A stretch of DNA of 64,000 bases from Lethocerus indicus (taxonomy: Eukaryota > Arthropoda > Insecta > Hemiptera > Belostomatidae). This document shows, piece after piece, positions 51,880-64,000 of the stretch; the first letter of the stretch is position 1; every line of letters starts with the position of its first letter. Both the position numbers and the translations under genes were made by a program. The stretch lies in NCBI GenBank assembly GCA_019843655.1, contig JACDQD010000002.1, forward strand, positions 18,561,154-18,625,153, in the 5' to 3' direction. The notes under the pieces were generated by a model, which was not told the DNA's origin, searched no databases, and saw only the letters and a list, made by a program, of their open reading frames with translations.

Positions 51880-54800
51880 TCACGAGGTACTACTGAGAGC
51901 AGAACTTTCACACATACCATACCAACCTGAAGAGAGGATCAAATAAAAAAACTAATTATTTCCTTACAGAATATTCTCAGAGGCGGCAAAAATGTACATA
52001 CCGTAAACCCAACCGATATATTCCTGAGTTCGAAGATTTTCGTTTCTGAGCCACTCTTCCAGAGGAGCGAAATATTCTCGAATTGCAGTACCGTCCAGCT
52101 TCGATTCTCCAGTCGTCTCCTTCAGCACTTCTTGCCAAGTCTGGGACGATCCTTTTTCCATCAGTTTTCTGCAAAATATAAAGGGTAATTTAAAATTAAA
52201 TATAACCTGTTTTAATAAGTATTGCAAATTTATAAGCAAGATAATATATGTTGTGCAAACAGAGGAAATGTATATCGTTATAACCGTAAATATGATAATT
52301 CGAACATATGACAATGATCTCATTTACTGTAGAATGTATGCATAAGAACCCCTCCAGAGGGGTTGTCCACAAGTGAAAATTACGGTCACGGGGAGATTTG
52401 ACGAAAATGATCAATCAACCCTATAAAAATGTCATCAAGATATTTGGCAAACGAAGAATACGCGACCGCCACTCCCTACTGGGAAGTCGCTTTTTTCTAT
52501 CTCGCCTTCAAGTAATAATTTTGTGGTTCAATATACGTCGTATGTTATACATGCGCAAAACAGACACACGCATACCTTTCTAATATGCGGGGTGACTGAT
52601 GTAACGGGTAATATTTACCGGTGGCTGAGCTGTGGTCCTATGTAGAATTAGAAAGCCGGTATGAAACTGGGCTGCAATCGCACTAGGAGTAGCCTCCCTT
52701 CGATGACCGAATGATTTCTGACATCAAGATCACACTTGTATTATTTATACACCGATTTAGATTGCGGCTGCAATGGTAGCCCATTTGACGAAAGGATAAA
52801 ACAAAATTGCTTCTTCCAGTAGACTTATGGGCTATGCCATACCACTAATTCTGCACATTATGTTTGCCCACCGACCTAGTTAGCTAGGCAAAACCGCGAG
52901 GACGGCGTTATTGTTAAAAATGTTGTTGACCGCTTTTGGTCGTTGTTACGCGCCCTGCTGTGTTTCGTTTTTTATACCCGAAATTAAAATTCAGCGCGAA
53001 GGACAACCGACTGTAGTCGGTTTGTTACGAAAGGCCGGTCATTAAACTTTCTTTTATTATTGAAGTAAATTTATATCAGTATTGAAGTAAATTATTATCA
53101 GTGTAAATAGTTTTTAGTACTTGAGAGACGAAGTTTTATAGTGTAGGTATTTAAAAGGATTTCGGTAAAACAACTTACGCTTTGGAAGAAAACTTCGATA
53201 GACGTGTGTATAGTTTTGCAAACTATATTTGGAGGGTTTGAACGCCCGACTGATTTTTTTTAATTTTTAAAAGGACCACATTAGAAACCAAACTGCATCG
53301 CCACATTTCAGTTTAGTTAAACCAAAGATGAGCACCAAACGATGAGTAGGTATGAAGGGGGTCTGAAGTTGAACTCCGCCTGGCTGCGGAAGTGAATTTG
53401 GTGGAATTGACAACTAGACCGCGATAGGGGTACGTTTAGAAAGCACAGTTTTCCCTTTCATGCGGAAACACCATATATCTAAGGGGGAAATAGGCCCAGA
53501 TAAAAACCGTCGATTATATTCGTTTGTTTTACAATCTGTATACGACCCAGTAATATGGGCTGACGTAACAGATCGGCGGAAACCCATGTCGCTATCGTCG
53601 ATAAGCGCCCCGTAGTCAGGGTAAAATCTGCGCGGTTACATTAGTAACCCTCGCGGATTCCTGTATTGTAATACACAGCCTACGGAACTAACTAAGCCAT
53701 TAGGTATATGTTAATATCAGCTTTTCCGACCATTCAACGCGAATAAAACGAGTGACTTTTGGTGGACGACTACATTTTTCTTTTTATTAGGATTCTACTA
53801 ATTATTCTACAAATAATAAACAGTTTAACATACGCTAAGATTCTTCCTGCGGACGTACTTCTGTAGATGTCGCATTTGTGGAGTGAAGTTGTAGAGTCGA
53901 AGTGGCGCTGCTTGGATGCCGCCTTGCACAAACTTCTGTGGATTTGAAACTGAAGTACGGTTGCAACGAAGTATCTATGGGCAAAATATTATTTTTATTT
54001 GAATAACCTTTAAATATATAATCAGTAGTCATGCTGATAAGTTAAGACCATGTCGGCAATTTATGTAGAACAAAATTGTTTTGTTTGGGTTAATAAATGA
54101 ATCATTCAGAGTGTACAATTTTTTTAGTTATTATAATTTAAATGTGACGCGGATAGGTTAAGTGTGCCGTGAGATGTTACAGAGGAATATTTCCCACCAA
54201 GTAATGTACATATTATCTGAAAACCATCACTCGCCTGCTATGTCCCATAACAAAATAGTGTAATGCTAATCCATAAACAATATTTATTTTAATTACATTA
54301 ATTAAAGTGATTTTAATTAAATATAAATATCTTTGGAATACTAAGATGACTCCATCATCTGGCAGCTTTAATTCCTCGGTTGTCCTACTCGCGTTTATTA
54401 TAATCACAATCGTAACAGTTTCAATACAGAAAATCTCCTTGGGCCTGATTTAAAAATTTTTTTATTATTTAGCACTCTTAAAATATACTCTATTTTATAA
54501 TCTCTTTTATGTGCTGTCCAGAAAGCAAGAGACGCCATAACGTCGCACTTTCTTCGTGTTTTTATATTTTAGAGTAGAATGAAAAGAAAATAGATTATAA
54601 AATATTATAAGGTTAGGAGTTGGAGTTAGGATAAGTGGTAGTAAAAAACGGAAGTTACAGGCGTAAGGAGTAGCCGGGGTAGGGCCAATTGAGGCGGCCT
54701 TGACTCAGTGAGGGGCTGGTGGGGCTCTGTCCTACTTTGCCTCTCCACCGCTCAGTGAAAGTAAAACACCGAGCTGATATTAAAATTATTGCGGACCATT

Positions 54801-57800
54801 TCCTAGTTTCGTCTCAGGAGAAATAAACTACCGAGTCCGCTTTCCCTCTCTTTTTTACGATCATCTCTCTACGGGTATCATCGTTGCATCACCCGCCGGG
54901 ATGACCTCTGAACATATTCCACCCGTTGAACTAACCTGTTTTACCTACATTTTCGACATAACCTGCCGCTACATTTGTTCCATCGGTTTACTAGTTACAT
55001 AAACGTTGCCTTCGTTTTATGAGGAGATAGATAAACAGTGAATTGTGCTGAGACCTGGATTCTGACCCGGACGTCAATGCGGGGGAAGCATCCCGGTAAA
55101 TTGATGCTAACGCCCTTCGGGATCCCCTAAGACGAATTAGCTGGAATTTCTTGGAAGGTCCACAATCAATCGGGATAGTGGCCCAGATACAAGCATGAAA
55201 ACTGCGATACTGAAAACGCGACATGGTTTAAAGGAAAAGCAGCGACTTTGCTTCAGGATTACCCTAGCTCTTATTCTGCACTGCAGGATAAAAAAAACTC
55301 GATGTCGGAATAAAAAACAAGGCGCTGAAACAATTCTATGAGTGTGATTATGTACATATAATGGTGCACATTATCGTATGATGCGCTCTACACAGCTGGC
55401 AATGATTTAGGATACTGCCGGCTCGAAGTAATAATACGTTATTTCACAATCGAGAACGCGATAATTATTATTTCCATAATTATTCCGTCCGGATATAACA
55501 GGGTTAATTATAATAAGTGGGAAGCGATCTTCGCCTTCATAAAAGCATTCACACAGCGTGGTCTGGCGGATGAAGAAGAACCGGTGAGCGGAGGCGGTCA
55601 CAAAAGGAGATTAATTACAAGGCTGTCGACTGGTTTCGACATTCGGTTCCAATCGCGGTCACTCGCATTAGCGGCTCTTCGGAGTCCAGTATCATACTGG
55701 ACTCGAGGAAGTGAAAGGCGTTCGACCGATCAAGAGCGAAACGCCGCTTGAATTGGGCCGGCTTTTTATCCGCGATTCGTTTTTTACTTTTGCCGGCCTC
55801 TGAAGTGGAAGAGGCTCACGATTTAAATTGTTTCCCGTTAACAACAATTCATAGAGAAGCGGCTTGAGCTGAAGCTCCCTCAGAGTACGCGATGATAAAA
55901 TTCGAAGAACGCTTTTATAAATAATGTTTTTTCTTGTTTTCCTTCCCTTTATTTTCCGTGCAATTGAGCCAGTGGCCGCTCTTTGGGTACGTGAAGATTA
56001 CAGAATCATTGTCTCGCGTTTGGATCCCCGTTGATAGTAGAGACAAATACCAGAAAAACCCGTAATAATTATCCAGGACCACAAAAATACTGCCTGAGTA
56101 ACAGCCTAGTGACAAGAGGACGTATAATCGTTGGCCTACACTATTCTCTCCAGCCTTTTAACACTTCTATCACAGCCGCTGTTTCGAATATACTTACATT
56201 AGGAATATTAAACAAAATTGAAATCTATATTATGTGCACACGACTGTCAGTACTTCAGCGTGACATTTTTAAAACTATACAAGTTAGCACGAGAGACAAG
56301 GAAACTTATAAAGTTCAAACTAAGAGTAGAAAGTAGTATATCACGGATGAACGTAATAATTCCCGTGATGAATAAAATAATGCATGCGCGTTTACATTTT
56401 TCAGCATAAATCAGTCTGCAGTTTTGAAGTATTAGAGAACTTTTTTAAAATTTATGTATGTGAAAATTCCATGGTAACTATTAGCAATGACCGAAGAAAC
56501 CTTATTCTATGTAATTTTCTTTTCTACTCAACTCTTCTAACTTGAGGATTTTTAATTCAGAAAGAGTGAATAATATAAAGTAGCAGCGCCATAAAAGATC
56601 GCTGTGGGTGCCGAGAAATGTTTTGAGTTATTCCTCACTGGGGAGTAATGAGACTTTCTACGAGAACTAAAGTTACATATGTACATCCTCCTACATATTT
56701 TGGCAGATTAATGCTATAATTATTGCCCACAATGCGCCAAATTTGAAATGACGAGAAAAAACTATAGAGAATGTATGCAATATCACACCAGTGGTCTTTA
56801 CCTATAACAGTTTCGGCTTTTCGTTCGAAACAGTCCCTCACATTTCGTAAATTTCAAAATTTTGAGAACTATTTGAAAGTGCAGCAATTGGCAAAAATAA
56901 GGATTACTGCCGGGTTTTTTTAGATTTTTGTTATCAAGAACACAATTGTCTATAATAGCAGATGTTTTATGTTTATCATTAAATATATCTCATAAATGTG
57001 GATACCACAGCCTCGCCTAGAGGAAACAGATACCGACGCTATCGGGATTTGTGGCCTGAAAGGCAAACACATTGCGGAAAAATGATAGTACGCTATCTGG
57101 CTGAATACTAGCATATGACGTTTTGGAGCTACAATTATGTTTTTGACACCGCTCACAAGCCTACATAGGACGCTTATACATTAAATACCGCAACAACAAA
57201 TCAACAAATTATTATGATAATTTTAGTTCTTACTATCTGCGAGTGGCCACGCCCGTGAGTGTCCGTAATATATTACCGTAATCTGTCTATATTATTATAG
57301 AAATCAATTGGGTGGAGAGCGCCAATCCTACATAAGTAAATGAATATCGTCTCCATCTTTGGATTCAAACAATTTCAATTACTTCATCTGGTTTCGATAC
57401 TGCGAATAGCCGTCTATAGCAACCGCTAGCTCATTTTCCTCTACTCATTTCCGGTTACCGTGTAACGAAACGTGTTTTCCTGCTCAGTCAGTAGTAAACG
57501 AATATCATTCGACGTCAGTATTCAATACTTCAAAAGCCCTTAGAGTCACTGTGGGTCGCGTTGCCGTCATGTAACGCTTTACCAGGAAAGTGTTCCAAAT
57601 GGCGTCGGAAATGTTAGCTCACCGATGACCACTCACCCGTCGAATCCATAGCGGTACGGCCGCATTCACGTTTGCGTAATTCGCCCTTTCAGAGCACTTA
57701 AGAATTCTAAGTTTTACTGCTCGAGTAGTTGGAAATGAAAAACTATTTATTTATCCCATTGAATTAAAGTTAATACTGTTGCTGGGATGTTTTAATACCC

Positions 57801-60800
57801 ATTATATAATGGTATAAGCCAGTATACCCACGTTCATTACGTAGGTCATCTATACAACCATGGAAGAAGCAAAGCGTCCTGCAAATAAGTTTTTCCAGAA
57901 CAGAATTATTATTGTCATTTCTTTGTCATTTCACCTAAAAATCGTTAGTTTAGAAATAACGAGATCCTGCTTTGTCCTCGAGAAGAGACTTCATAGTGGT
58001 TTCCCACTATATTTGAGTATTTGACTGAATTGGTATAATTCATTTAAAGCTGGTGATTAACAAGAGGCCATCAGTGACGCAAGTGGTGCTCCTTTCCCAG
58101 TGTGTCATAATACGGGAAATGGGTTTGGAGAGCGGCACCGGGCAGCGGCCGCCTTAGCGGCTTGCCTGACTTATACAGTCAACAGAATATCTCTCTTCCG
58201 CATCATCCTTATCACTGGATAATTATAACTTTCATCTGACCTCAGGGACCTTGGTAAAGTTATTTCAAGTATTTCCGGTCATTGGAATATCATCACACTA
58301 TTGCGATATTTTTACCTGCAATCCCCTACTTGGTCCTTAGCTAAAGTGGTTTCGGTTTTTAGATATCATATGTAGAATCGTCTTACGTCACTGCATTGTT
58401 ACTGTTGCATTCCACAAGTTATGGACTCCCCACCACAAATAACTTAACCTAGTTATATATTAAGGTGTCAATTATACTTCGTATTATTACAATATCTTTT
58501 GAAGATACACAATATTACAATTATATTAAAATTTCTATATAGTATGCGATCTGTTCTGTGAGTTTTCCCTTGTATGGTAATTGATGCTTGTATTGATAGT
58601 AAATAATTTTCGGTTCGGATATTATAATGCACAGGTGTATAACAAAATCCAACAAACGCATGAGAGCATTGCGTACTATGTAATCCATGTACGTTTTCTG
58701 TACATCTTTATTATTTTCGTTGTCTTTTCACTAGACAGTAACAGTGTAGTGTCAGTGCTACACAGGATGCTTTATCGAGAGCCGACATCCTTAAGTACCA
58801 CACTATATAGCTATAACTACCGAAGATAGAGAGACCTTGAAACCAGTATAACTTTCCTCAATGGAAGCAGAAAACTACCCGAGTTTATAGGAACAGTAAT
58901 TGTGTTGATTGAGTTCCGAGAGTTGAGCTTATCGAGAGGATAATATCTTGTAATGGAAACCCGGCAGCGCTTATTCGAAAGTTCGTGACGTATGTTTTTG
59001 TTTTTGGTATTTAAAATTAAAATAAAAAAGGAGCCAACCTCCAGTGCAAAAAAATTAGGTTAATAGATGGTTTTTTTTACCTTTTTCGAGTTGAAAATAC
59101 GAAATTAGAGCTGGAGTGAGTTAATCAAGCCTTACTTACATTGCGTACACAATTCAACCGGTTTTAACGAATTTAGTTTAAACTTAAGTAGTAGTTTCTT
59201 GTATGTCAGTTAATATTTGAAGTAAGTAATGCAAAGAAGCGAAAGTTATTCAATTTACACACAAAGTAAGCGTTATTACCTGTGTTTATATTTTTCATGT
59301 CGTAGATGAAAACATTTTTAACATCCAGGAAACAACCATTTTAAATGTCTTGACACACTTGTAAAATAATTAAATGGCCTACTTCAATAATTATGCATAT
59401 AATTAGAAAATTAAAATAGTAATTCCTTGTTTTACATTTTGCAACCTACAATCATAAGTAGATCCTACCCGAAACATTGATTAGCAAATAATAAAACTTC
59501 TTAATAGAAGGAAAGCAATCGGTCTCCGGGATGTTTCTAGAGAATGGAATGAGCTCAATCGGGGACGTAACATATTGTACAATTGGAAGAAATCGCCGAT
59601 AACATATAAAGGGGCACAGATCATCGATTAATCATTTTATGTTTTTTACATTTTAAATTTATTATTTTTATATATCACGCGCAAGTTTTTTTATAACGCG
59701 ACACCTGGCTATACGAAGGCCCAATTGTTCGTAATCCGGTAATTTGTTGGCGATATCCTTCTTCAGTTTGTGGAACGAAGGCTCCCTAAGAATGAATCGT
59801 AATTACGTTAATTATTTTAAAAACTGTACTTTCGTAACGTCTAATTTGATGTTTTTTCCCTGAACGACTGCGATCGGTGTTCGGCTCGGAAACGTCTTGC
59901 CGCAGACCAGTTTAGTGGAATAGTAAATATTGCGGACAATTCTTCGTCCTATTTGTTCCGCAATAGACAACGGCGATTGCGACGTGAGCTTAAGCAACAG
60001 GAGCACTTTTAAAAGACGCGGAGTAAATTACGCATTTACGAAACGGGTCAAAAAAGAACAAAACGCTATAAGAAAAAATTGTCCAGTCTATGTGAAGGGG
60101 AAGACGTTGCCATACATTAAAAAAATGAGGCAAGAAACAGAGCATAGTAATTTGGTTAGCGGATATTATGCAGCCAATATTCGGCCAAATGTGATTGTTA
60201 GAGTGGATCTTGCCACTTCTTTCCAGTTTCACTTATGTTAATTCTGGAATGTACTTTGACCTGTTAAATTTCATACCCTTAAATTACGTGCAATCCAGTT
60301 TACAGAGAAATGATTGCATTTCGTGGGAAACAAAATGACTCATACTTTACACGCGGACAGGCAGATAAGAGGAAACACAATATCAAATATTATCTTGCTT
60401 TTGGGACGTGACAAGTAAGAAATGTAAGGGAAAAACGTAGGGATGAAAAATTTTGAAATTCAAAATGATTACCAGACAAACTGGATCCGAACGCCTCAAC
60501 AAGTTGGGGTCAAGCGTGACTAGCATGAGGCGTAAACAAGTCACAAATGTTTTTTACTTGACCCATAGGGGAAAACTACCTTCAAAAGAGTTCGTTCCAA
60601 AATTCAGAGATACATTAAAAATGTATTTCAACTGTAAATTCGGTATGTTAGACATCAACTGGAGCGACCTGTACCTATATATTTTATACTGGCTACAAAA
60701 AGGCAAAAAGCACAAAAAGGAAAGTGGCAGGATTAGAGTCAGTAATGATACAAATTCAATGCAACTTTCAAAGTCGAATTGGAACTATCGTTCCAATATT

Positions 60801-63800
60801 ATTCTGATATGTGGCTACCGTACGGGGTTACCAAATGCCGCATTTGAGATTTTTTACTTTACTTTCTCCATCATATCATCTTATCATCTCAATGCACTCC
60901 GAATCAAAACTAACTTAAAATCTTTATCATTTTTTAGTTCTCACTTGAGAATTATTAGTGTAATACAAAAAGAAGATATAAGGATTTCAATTGGGCTAGG
61001 TTCAAAAATTGATCAGAATCTCAAATACGAACTTTGCCTAACGATTTTCAGTTAGTTTTACCAACCTTTATGATTTGTGAAGTACGTGAGTGAAAAGTCA
61101 CTTGAAAGTGGGCTGTTGTACGGACTGTGGGTCCGACATATATTCTTATCCGACCAGTAGCATAATTATTAACGGCGGCAGACAAACAGGAAGACAGAAA
61201 GATTGACACCCAACGCCTTACACTGTATTCGGTATTGAATTTACAAAATAAACTGTTATGTCTAAGTTCCCCTTTCTAATAATTGGAATGATTTTTTTTT
61301 TCATTTTCACAAAATAAAGTTCTTATATTGCTCTGCTACTTCTTTTTTTTCCACCATCACTTTTTATGTATTCTAGGAAATTAAACGGAATTAATATTCT
61401 AATCAATCGAACCAAGGCTTAAAACATATCTGTATTAATACAAATATTATACATGATGCTTTATCAATAGTAGATTAAAATAAAAATAGCACAGTATTAT
61501 TACAGAAGGAACAAAAAGAGAATTTTAGATGTAATGGAACGTATGGCCAGAGACATTTAATCGTTAAATATTTGTCTCAATTATTCGGATCATTTTAATA
61601 TATTTTCGTGTATTAATATGTATGTTTGAAAAATTCCACTCGAAATTCGGGTCCAGTTATATCTTACGAAATAATTACAAACAGAGAGGAATTAGTAAAC
61701 GGAGGGGGGGAGTGGTGAGCGATTGGGACAGATTTAGAAAGATGAAGGGAGGTAAGCCAGTACACTTTTACTGTTGTGTAAAGTAACAGTAACACGCCCC
61801 ACAGGGACTTGGGGGAAGGGAGACCCGTATAAAGAGTTGCGGGAGGGTATACCATACACTCAATCCCCTACACACTACCGGCATGAGAGCTAAGGTAAGT
61901 CGCAAAATCATCGGTGAACTATAGTAGGATAAGTTTATAAACGGATTATTTGCTACCTTATTTAACTACCGGAGATCACCTCACTTTACGTAAACGATAC
62001 ATATCGAAAAATATTTTTAAATTTATTCACCTACCAAAAGCATAATAAAGCCATAATAAAGCATATCGGAGTACCGAATAACTCGGAATATTTTATTTGT
62101 AGAAACGAAATAATAACAGTGTTATTACAGTTTCAGTTAATTTGGATAGCGTTGGCGTTGGGCGTCCTGGTATCTGCGGAAGAAATCCAAAAGAAGAGTG
62201 AAGAGAATAGACAAATCGAAGGAAAGAAAAAACAAGAAAAGAGAGGATTAATCGGCCTTGGGTACGGAGGCGGAGGATACGGAGCGTCGGGAGGTGGTCT
62301 CGGAGCTTCGGGATACGGAGGATATTCGGTAGGTGGTCTCGGAGTTTCGGGATACGGAGGATATTCAGGAGGTGACTATTCTGGGGCTGGACACATCGGA
62401 GGAGGAGGCGGCGCCGAGTACTTAGGGGGCGGCCACCTCATAGGTAGCAATTATGAAACGCACGGCCACGTCAAGTCCATAACCATAACTAAGGAAGTAC
62501 CCGTACCTTATCCGGTACCGGTCGAAAAGAGCGTCCCCGTCCCCGTTCATATACCCGTCGACAGGCCCTACCCCGTCCACATTGTGAAACCTTATCCCGT
62601 CCCCGTCGAAAAACCCGTACCTGTCCCGGTCAAAGTACCCGTCCCTCAACCCTACCCCGTCACCGTAGAAAGACACGTCCCGTACCCCGTCAAAGTCCCC
62701 GTCGACAGGCCTTACCCCGTCCACGTACCCAAACCTTATCCCGTTTATGTCGAGAAAAAAATTCCGTATCCTGTTGCGAAGCCCGTTCCGTACCCGGTTA
62801 AGGTCCCCGTCGATAGGCCGTACCCCGTCCACGTTCACGTCCCTAAACCTGTACCCTATCCTGTAGAAAAGCCGGTGCCTTACCCGGTCAAAGTACCGGT
62901 CGACAGGCCGTACCCCGTTCATGTCCCTAAGCCTTATCCTGTCGCCGTTGAAAGACCCGTCCCTTATCCCGTTGAAAAGCACGTCCCTTATCCGGTAAAA
63001 GTTCCCATCAACGTACCGGTTAAGGTCCCGTACCCGGTAGAAGTGAAGGTGCCTATTCACATTCCCGTACCGGTGAAACATCATAATGTTCACGGGTACG
63101 GATATTAACACGGTGGAAGATTTACGAGATATAGAAAACGAAAGATGATATAATGTGTTACCAGACTGTGGATGAATTACCTGTTATGAGCTATTAACTG
63201 TTAAATGACCGTTGTGATAGTTTTTTATGAAATATATTTTTAGTATTTTTGTATAAACGAGCATATAATTCTTGTACTTTTTTATTTACCTTTATCACTT
63301 ATTTATGACAAATTCAGGAGATATTATCAACTACATAGAAAGGTAAATATTCGGAGCTACATATTCAATCTTTATATTGAAATTATCACATTGAGGCTAT
63401 TGTCAATGTACATTTAAAAAATATTTATTTAGAATTAAATATTGTGTGTTTAAATGAATAATGATGGAAGTTTGTATATCTATAAAACAGGGAAATGTTT
63501 TAAAAATTCGTAAAATACATTATAAAGATACACAACAAGTTCACTCAGGACTATTAGGTAAAATATGTTACACTATCACATTGATAGTGGTAATCTGATT
63601 TAACAAAGTATAAAACAATGAAAATTAATCTAATACACTGAGTATAATAAGAATATTACTAGTTTCCTCAATCAATATGACAATTTTAATTTCTAAAATT
63701 AATTATCTTTGTTAAATAATAAATGTCTAATAATAAAATTTGTACTCACCGAATATAAGGTATATTTGCAGGAACATGATACTTTGAACCTGGGTCAAAA

Positions 63801-63848
63801 TCATTCTCTGATCGTAAAACGGGTGGTTTTATCCCTCCAAACCGTTCT
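51880..63848 (-). CDS. Angiotensin-converting-enzyme-like peptidase (M2 family), C-terminal exons
   Basis: Exons in transcript order: 63848-63750, 53974-53834, 52168-52002 and a weaker last exon 51926-51880 (TGA). All phases agree; the gene continues beyond the right edge. Exon 1 encodes [17 protein letters not shown] and exon 2 begins [12 protein letters not shown]: together these hold the residues equivalent to testis ACE Lys511, His513, Tyr520 and Tyr523 (C-terminal substrate binding) and Arg522 (chloride). The next block, SLCKAAS...LHKCDIYRS, keeps the Cys538-Cys550 disulfide, but the loop between them is 17 residues instead of 11. Exon 3 gives [18 protein letters not shown] and [14 protein letters not shown]. 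The zinc-binding HEXXH exon lies outside the window. No transmembrane anchor follows, so a secreted dipeptidyl carboxypeptidase, as for other insect ACEs, is likely. The last exon rests only on an acceptor, phase and stop. Confidence 0.85.
52600..53570 (-). mobile_element. Possible solo LTR
   Basis: On the minus strand the segment begins TGTTACGTCAGCCC and ends ATTACCCGTTACA, a TG...CA structure of 971 bp without coding capacity, in the size range of a BEL/Pao-type LTR. It contains a small internal duplication (ttgaagtaaatt, about 53058-53100). The flanking five bases (actga, gatcg) do not form a target duplication, so the call is tentative. Confidence 0.25.
53975..61820. other. Large ACE intron: mostly unassigned sequence
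   Basis: About 7.8 kb less AT-rich than the left half of the window. Apart from the cuticle gene to its right and a 200-codon frame at 60453, nothing was recognised on either strand. Patches at 54660-54760 and 58100-58170 are GC-rich without coding structure. Confidence 0.45.
60453..61055 (+). CDS. Unassigned open reading frame, 200 codons
   Basis: The longest frame in the window with no recognised relative. It is basic, begins with [20 protein letters not shown] and has a hydrophobic aromatic stretch [16 protein letters not shown] near residue 140. There is no repeat, no cysteine pattern and no clear signal peptide. It lies in the ACE intron, 830 bp upstream of the cuticle gene on the same strand. 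It could be a chance frame; in sequence of this composition one of 600 nt is uncommon but not decisive. Confidence 0.2.
   Translation: MKFKMITRQTGSERLNKLGSSVTSMRRKQVTNVFYLTHRGKLPSKEFVPKFRDTLKMYFNCKFGMLDINWSDLYLYILYWLQKGKKHKKESGRIRVSNDTNSMQLSKSNWNYRSNIILICGYRTGLPNAAFEIFYFTFSIISSYHLNALRIKTNLKSLSFFSSHLRIISVIQKEDIRISIGLGSKIDQNLKYELCLTIFS
61828..61862 (+). promoter_or_regulatory. TATA box and start region of the cuticle-protein gene
   Basis: TATAAAG at 61828-61834, with an initiator-like cactcaatc about 30 bp downstream (61858) and the ATG at 61883. The spacing is that of a standard insect TATA promoter and implies a short 5' UTR of about 20-25 nt. Confidence 0.75.
61883..63108 (+). CDS. Cuticle protein with glycine-rich domain and PYPV/VPV repeats (Vajk-like)
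   Basis: Two exons: 61883-61894 (only MRAK) and 62131-63108 (TAA), 329 aa. A tiny first coding exon interrupting the signal peptide is typical of insect cuticle genes. The joined N-terminus [20 protein letters not shown] is a clear signal peptide; a KKKQEKR site that could be cleaved by furin follows at about residues 36-42. Residues 44-115 are Gly/Tyr/Ser-rich ([18 protein letters not shown]). From about residue 128 to the end the protein is built of V-P-x and PYPV units: [20 protein letters not shown] recurs four times with small changes. No chitin-binding R&R motif is present. The layout matches Vajk-type structural proteins secreted by epidermis into cuticle or tracheal lining. Codons are far richer in C/G at third positions than in neighbouring genes, as expected for an abundant structural protein. 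Confidence 0.92.
63109..63749. other. 3' UTR of the cuticle gene and ACE intron
   Basis: AT-rich sequence without coding potential between the cuticle stop codon and the next ACE exon on the other strand. Confidence 0.5.
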
Positions 63849-64000
63849 CTGGAATATTTAAAATTGAGAAATATATAATAAAAGTAAATAATAATTTAAA
63901 GAAATATACGACTAAAAATATTTTCTTTCCTGATTACATTTTTATACAATTTACTAATATTAGTTTTCACGTTAAGTATTTTTTTAGAAAAAAGATTATG
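63849..64000 (-). other. Start of a further ACE intron
   Basis: Upstream of the exon at 63848-63750 (acceptor tattccag on the minus strand), AT-rich to the edge of the window. The exon carrying the zinc site must lie beyond. Confidence 0.5.

Noticed and set aside
51964..52323. 119-codon minus-strand frame starting with a hydrophobic [20 protein letters not shown]
   Set aside because: The hydrophobic start is intron sequence read through into the ACE exon at 52168-52002; the splice acceptor at the exon edge is better supported.
55000..55230. Minus-strand frame with an [21 protein letters not shown] end
   Set aside because: Looks like decayed repeat or chance sequence; no domain and no support on either side.
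62422..63111. 229-codon minus-strand frame opposite the cuticle gene
   Set aside because: It is the reverse complement of the VPYPV repeats, giving a DGDG/VRDV-type repeat. The plus strand has signal peptide, promoter and splice sites; the minus strand has none.

Overview
The window is nuclear DNA from an insect. It is AT-rich, its genes are split by canonical GT-AG introns, and it contains a cuticle protein with VPYPV-type repeats, two Nimrod-type phagocytic receptors, an insect-like angiotensin-converting enzyme and remnants of Jockey-type LINEs. The sequence alone does not fix the order. Splice sites were read by eye; a gene model is called well supported only where the exon phases agree from end to end.

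Layout, left to right. 1-1437 (+): last exons of an Fps/Fer tyrosine kinase. 2904-7122 (-): complete eIF2B alpha, 8 exons. 9197-13400 (+): a heat-shock-element promoter, a 5' UTR intron and the complete Hsc70, 652 aa, followed at 13940-14340 by a relic of a second Hsc70 copy that has lost all its coding sequence. 15365-24221 (+): a small cysteine-rich single-pass membrane protein, 8 exons. Its first intron holds, on the other strand, a three-exon gene resembling the ciliary protein CFAP144/FAM183 (15990-16667). 26216-33100 (-): Nimrod-type receptor A. 34801-41072 (+): an SLC10 (P3-like) transporter with two interchangeable last exons of equal length. 42161-48740 (-): Nimrod-type receptor B. 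51880-63848 (-): the 3' part of an angiotensin-converting enzyme whose 9.8-kb intron contains a complete cuticle-protein gene on the other strand (61883-63108).

The most unusual part is the receptor pair. Both genes have the same exon plan: EMI exons, one giant NIM-repeat exon, a short juxtamembrane exon, a transmembrane exon and a tail exon. They are strongly diverged at both ends but share an almost identical 303-bp higher-order repeat encoding three NIM modules (101 aa). This is the pattern of concerted evolution between paralogues lying on either side of an unrelated transporter gene. The arrays also carry recurrent one-base deletions, and one edge is scrambled. That is either assembly damage or real decay, and it limits what can be said about the proteins.

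Mobile DNA is mostly short: a 299-bp hAT-like MITE with an 8-bp target duplication, a foldback element between the alternative P3 exons, a dispersed family of about 115 bp seen four times (one copy with a 13-bp target duplication), two tRNA-derived SINE-like copies and two LINE endonuclease fragments. The stretch 47.5-62 kb is less AT-rich and richer in repeat debris than the rest.
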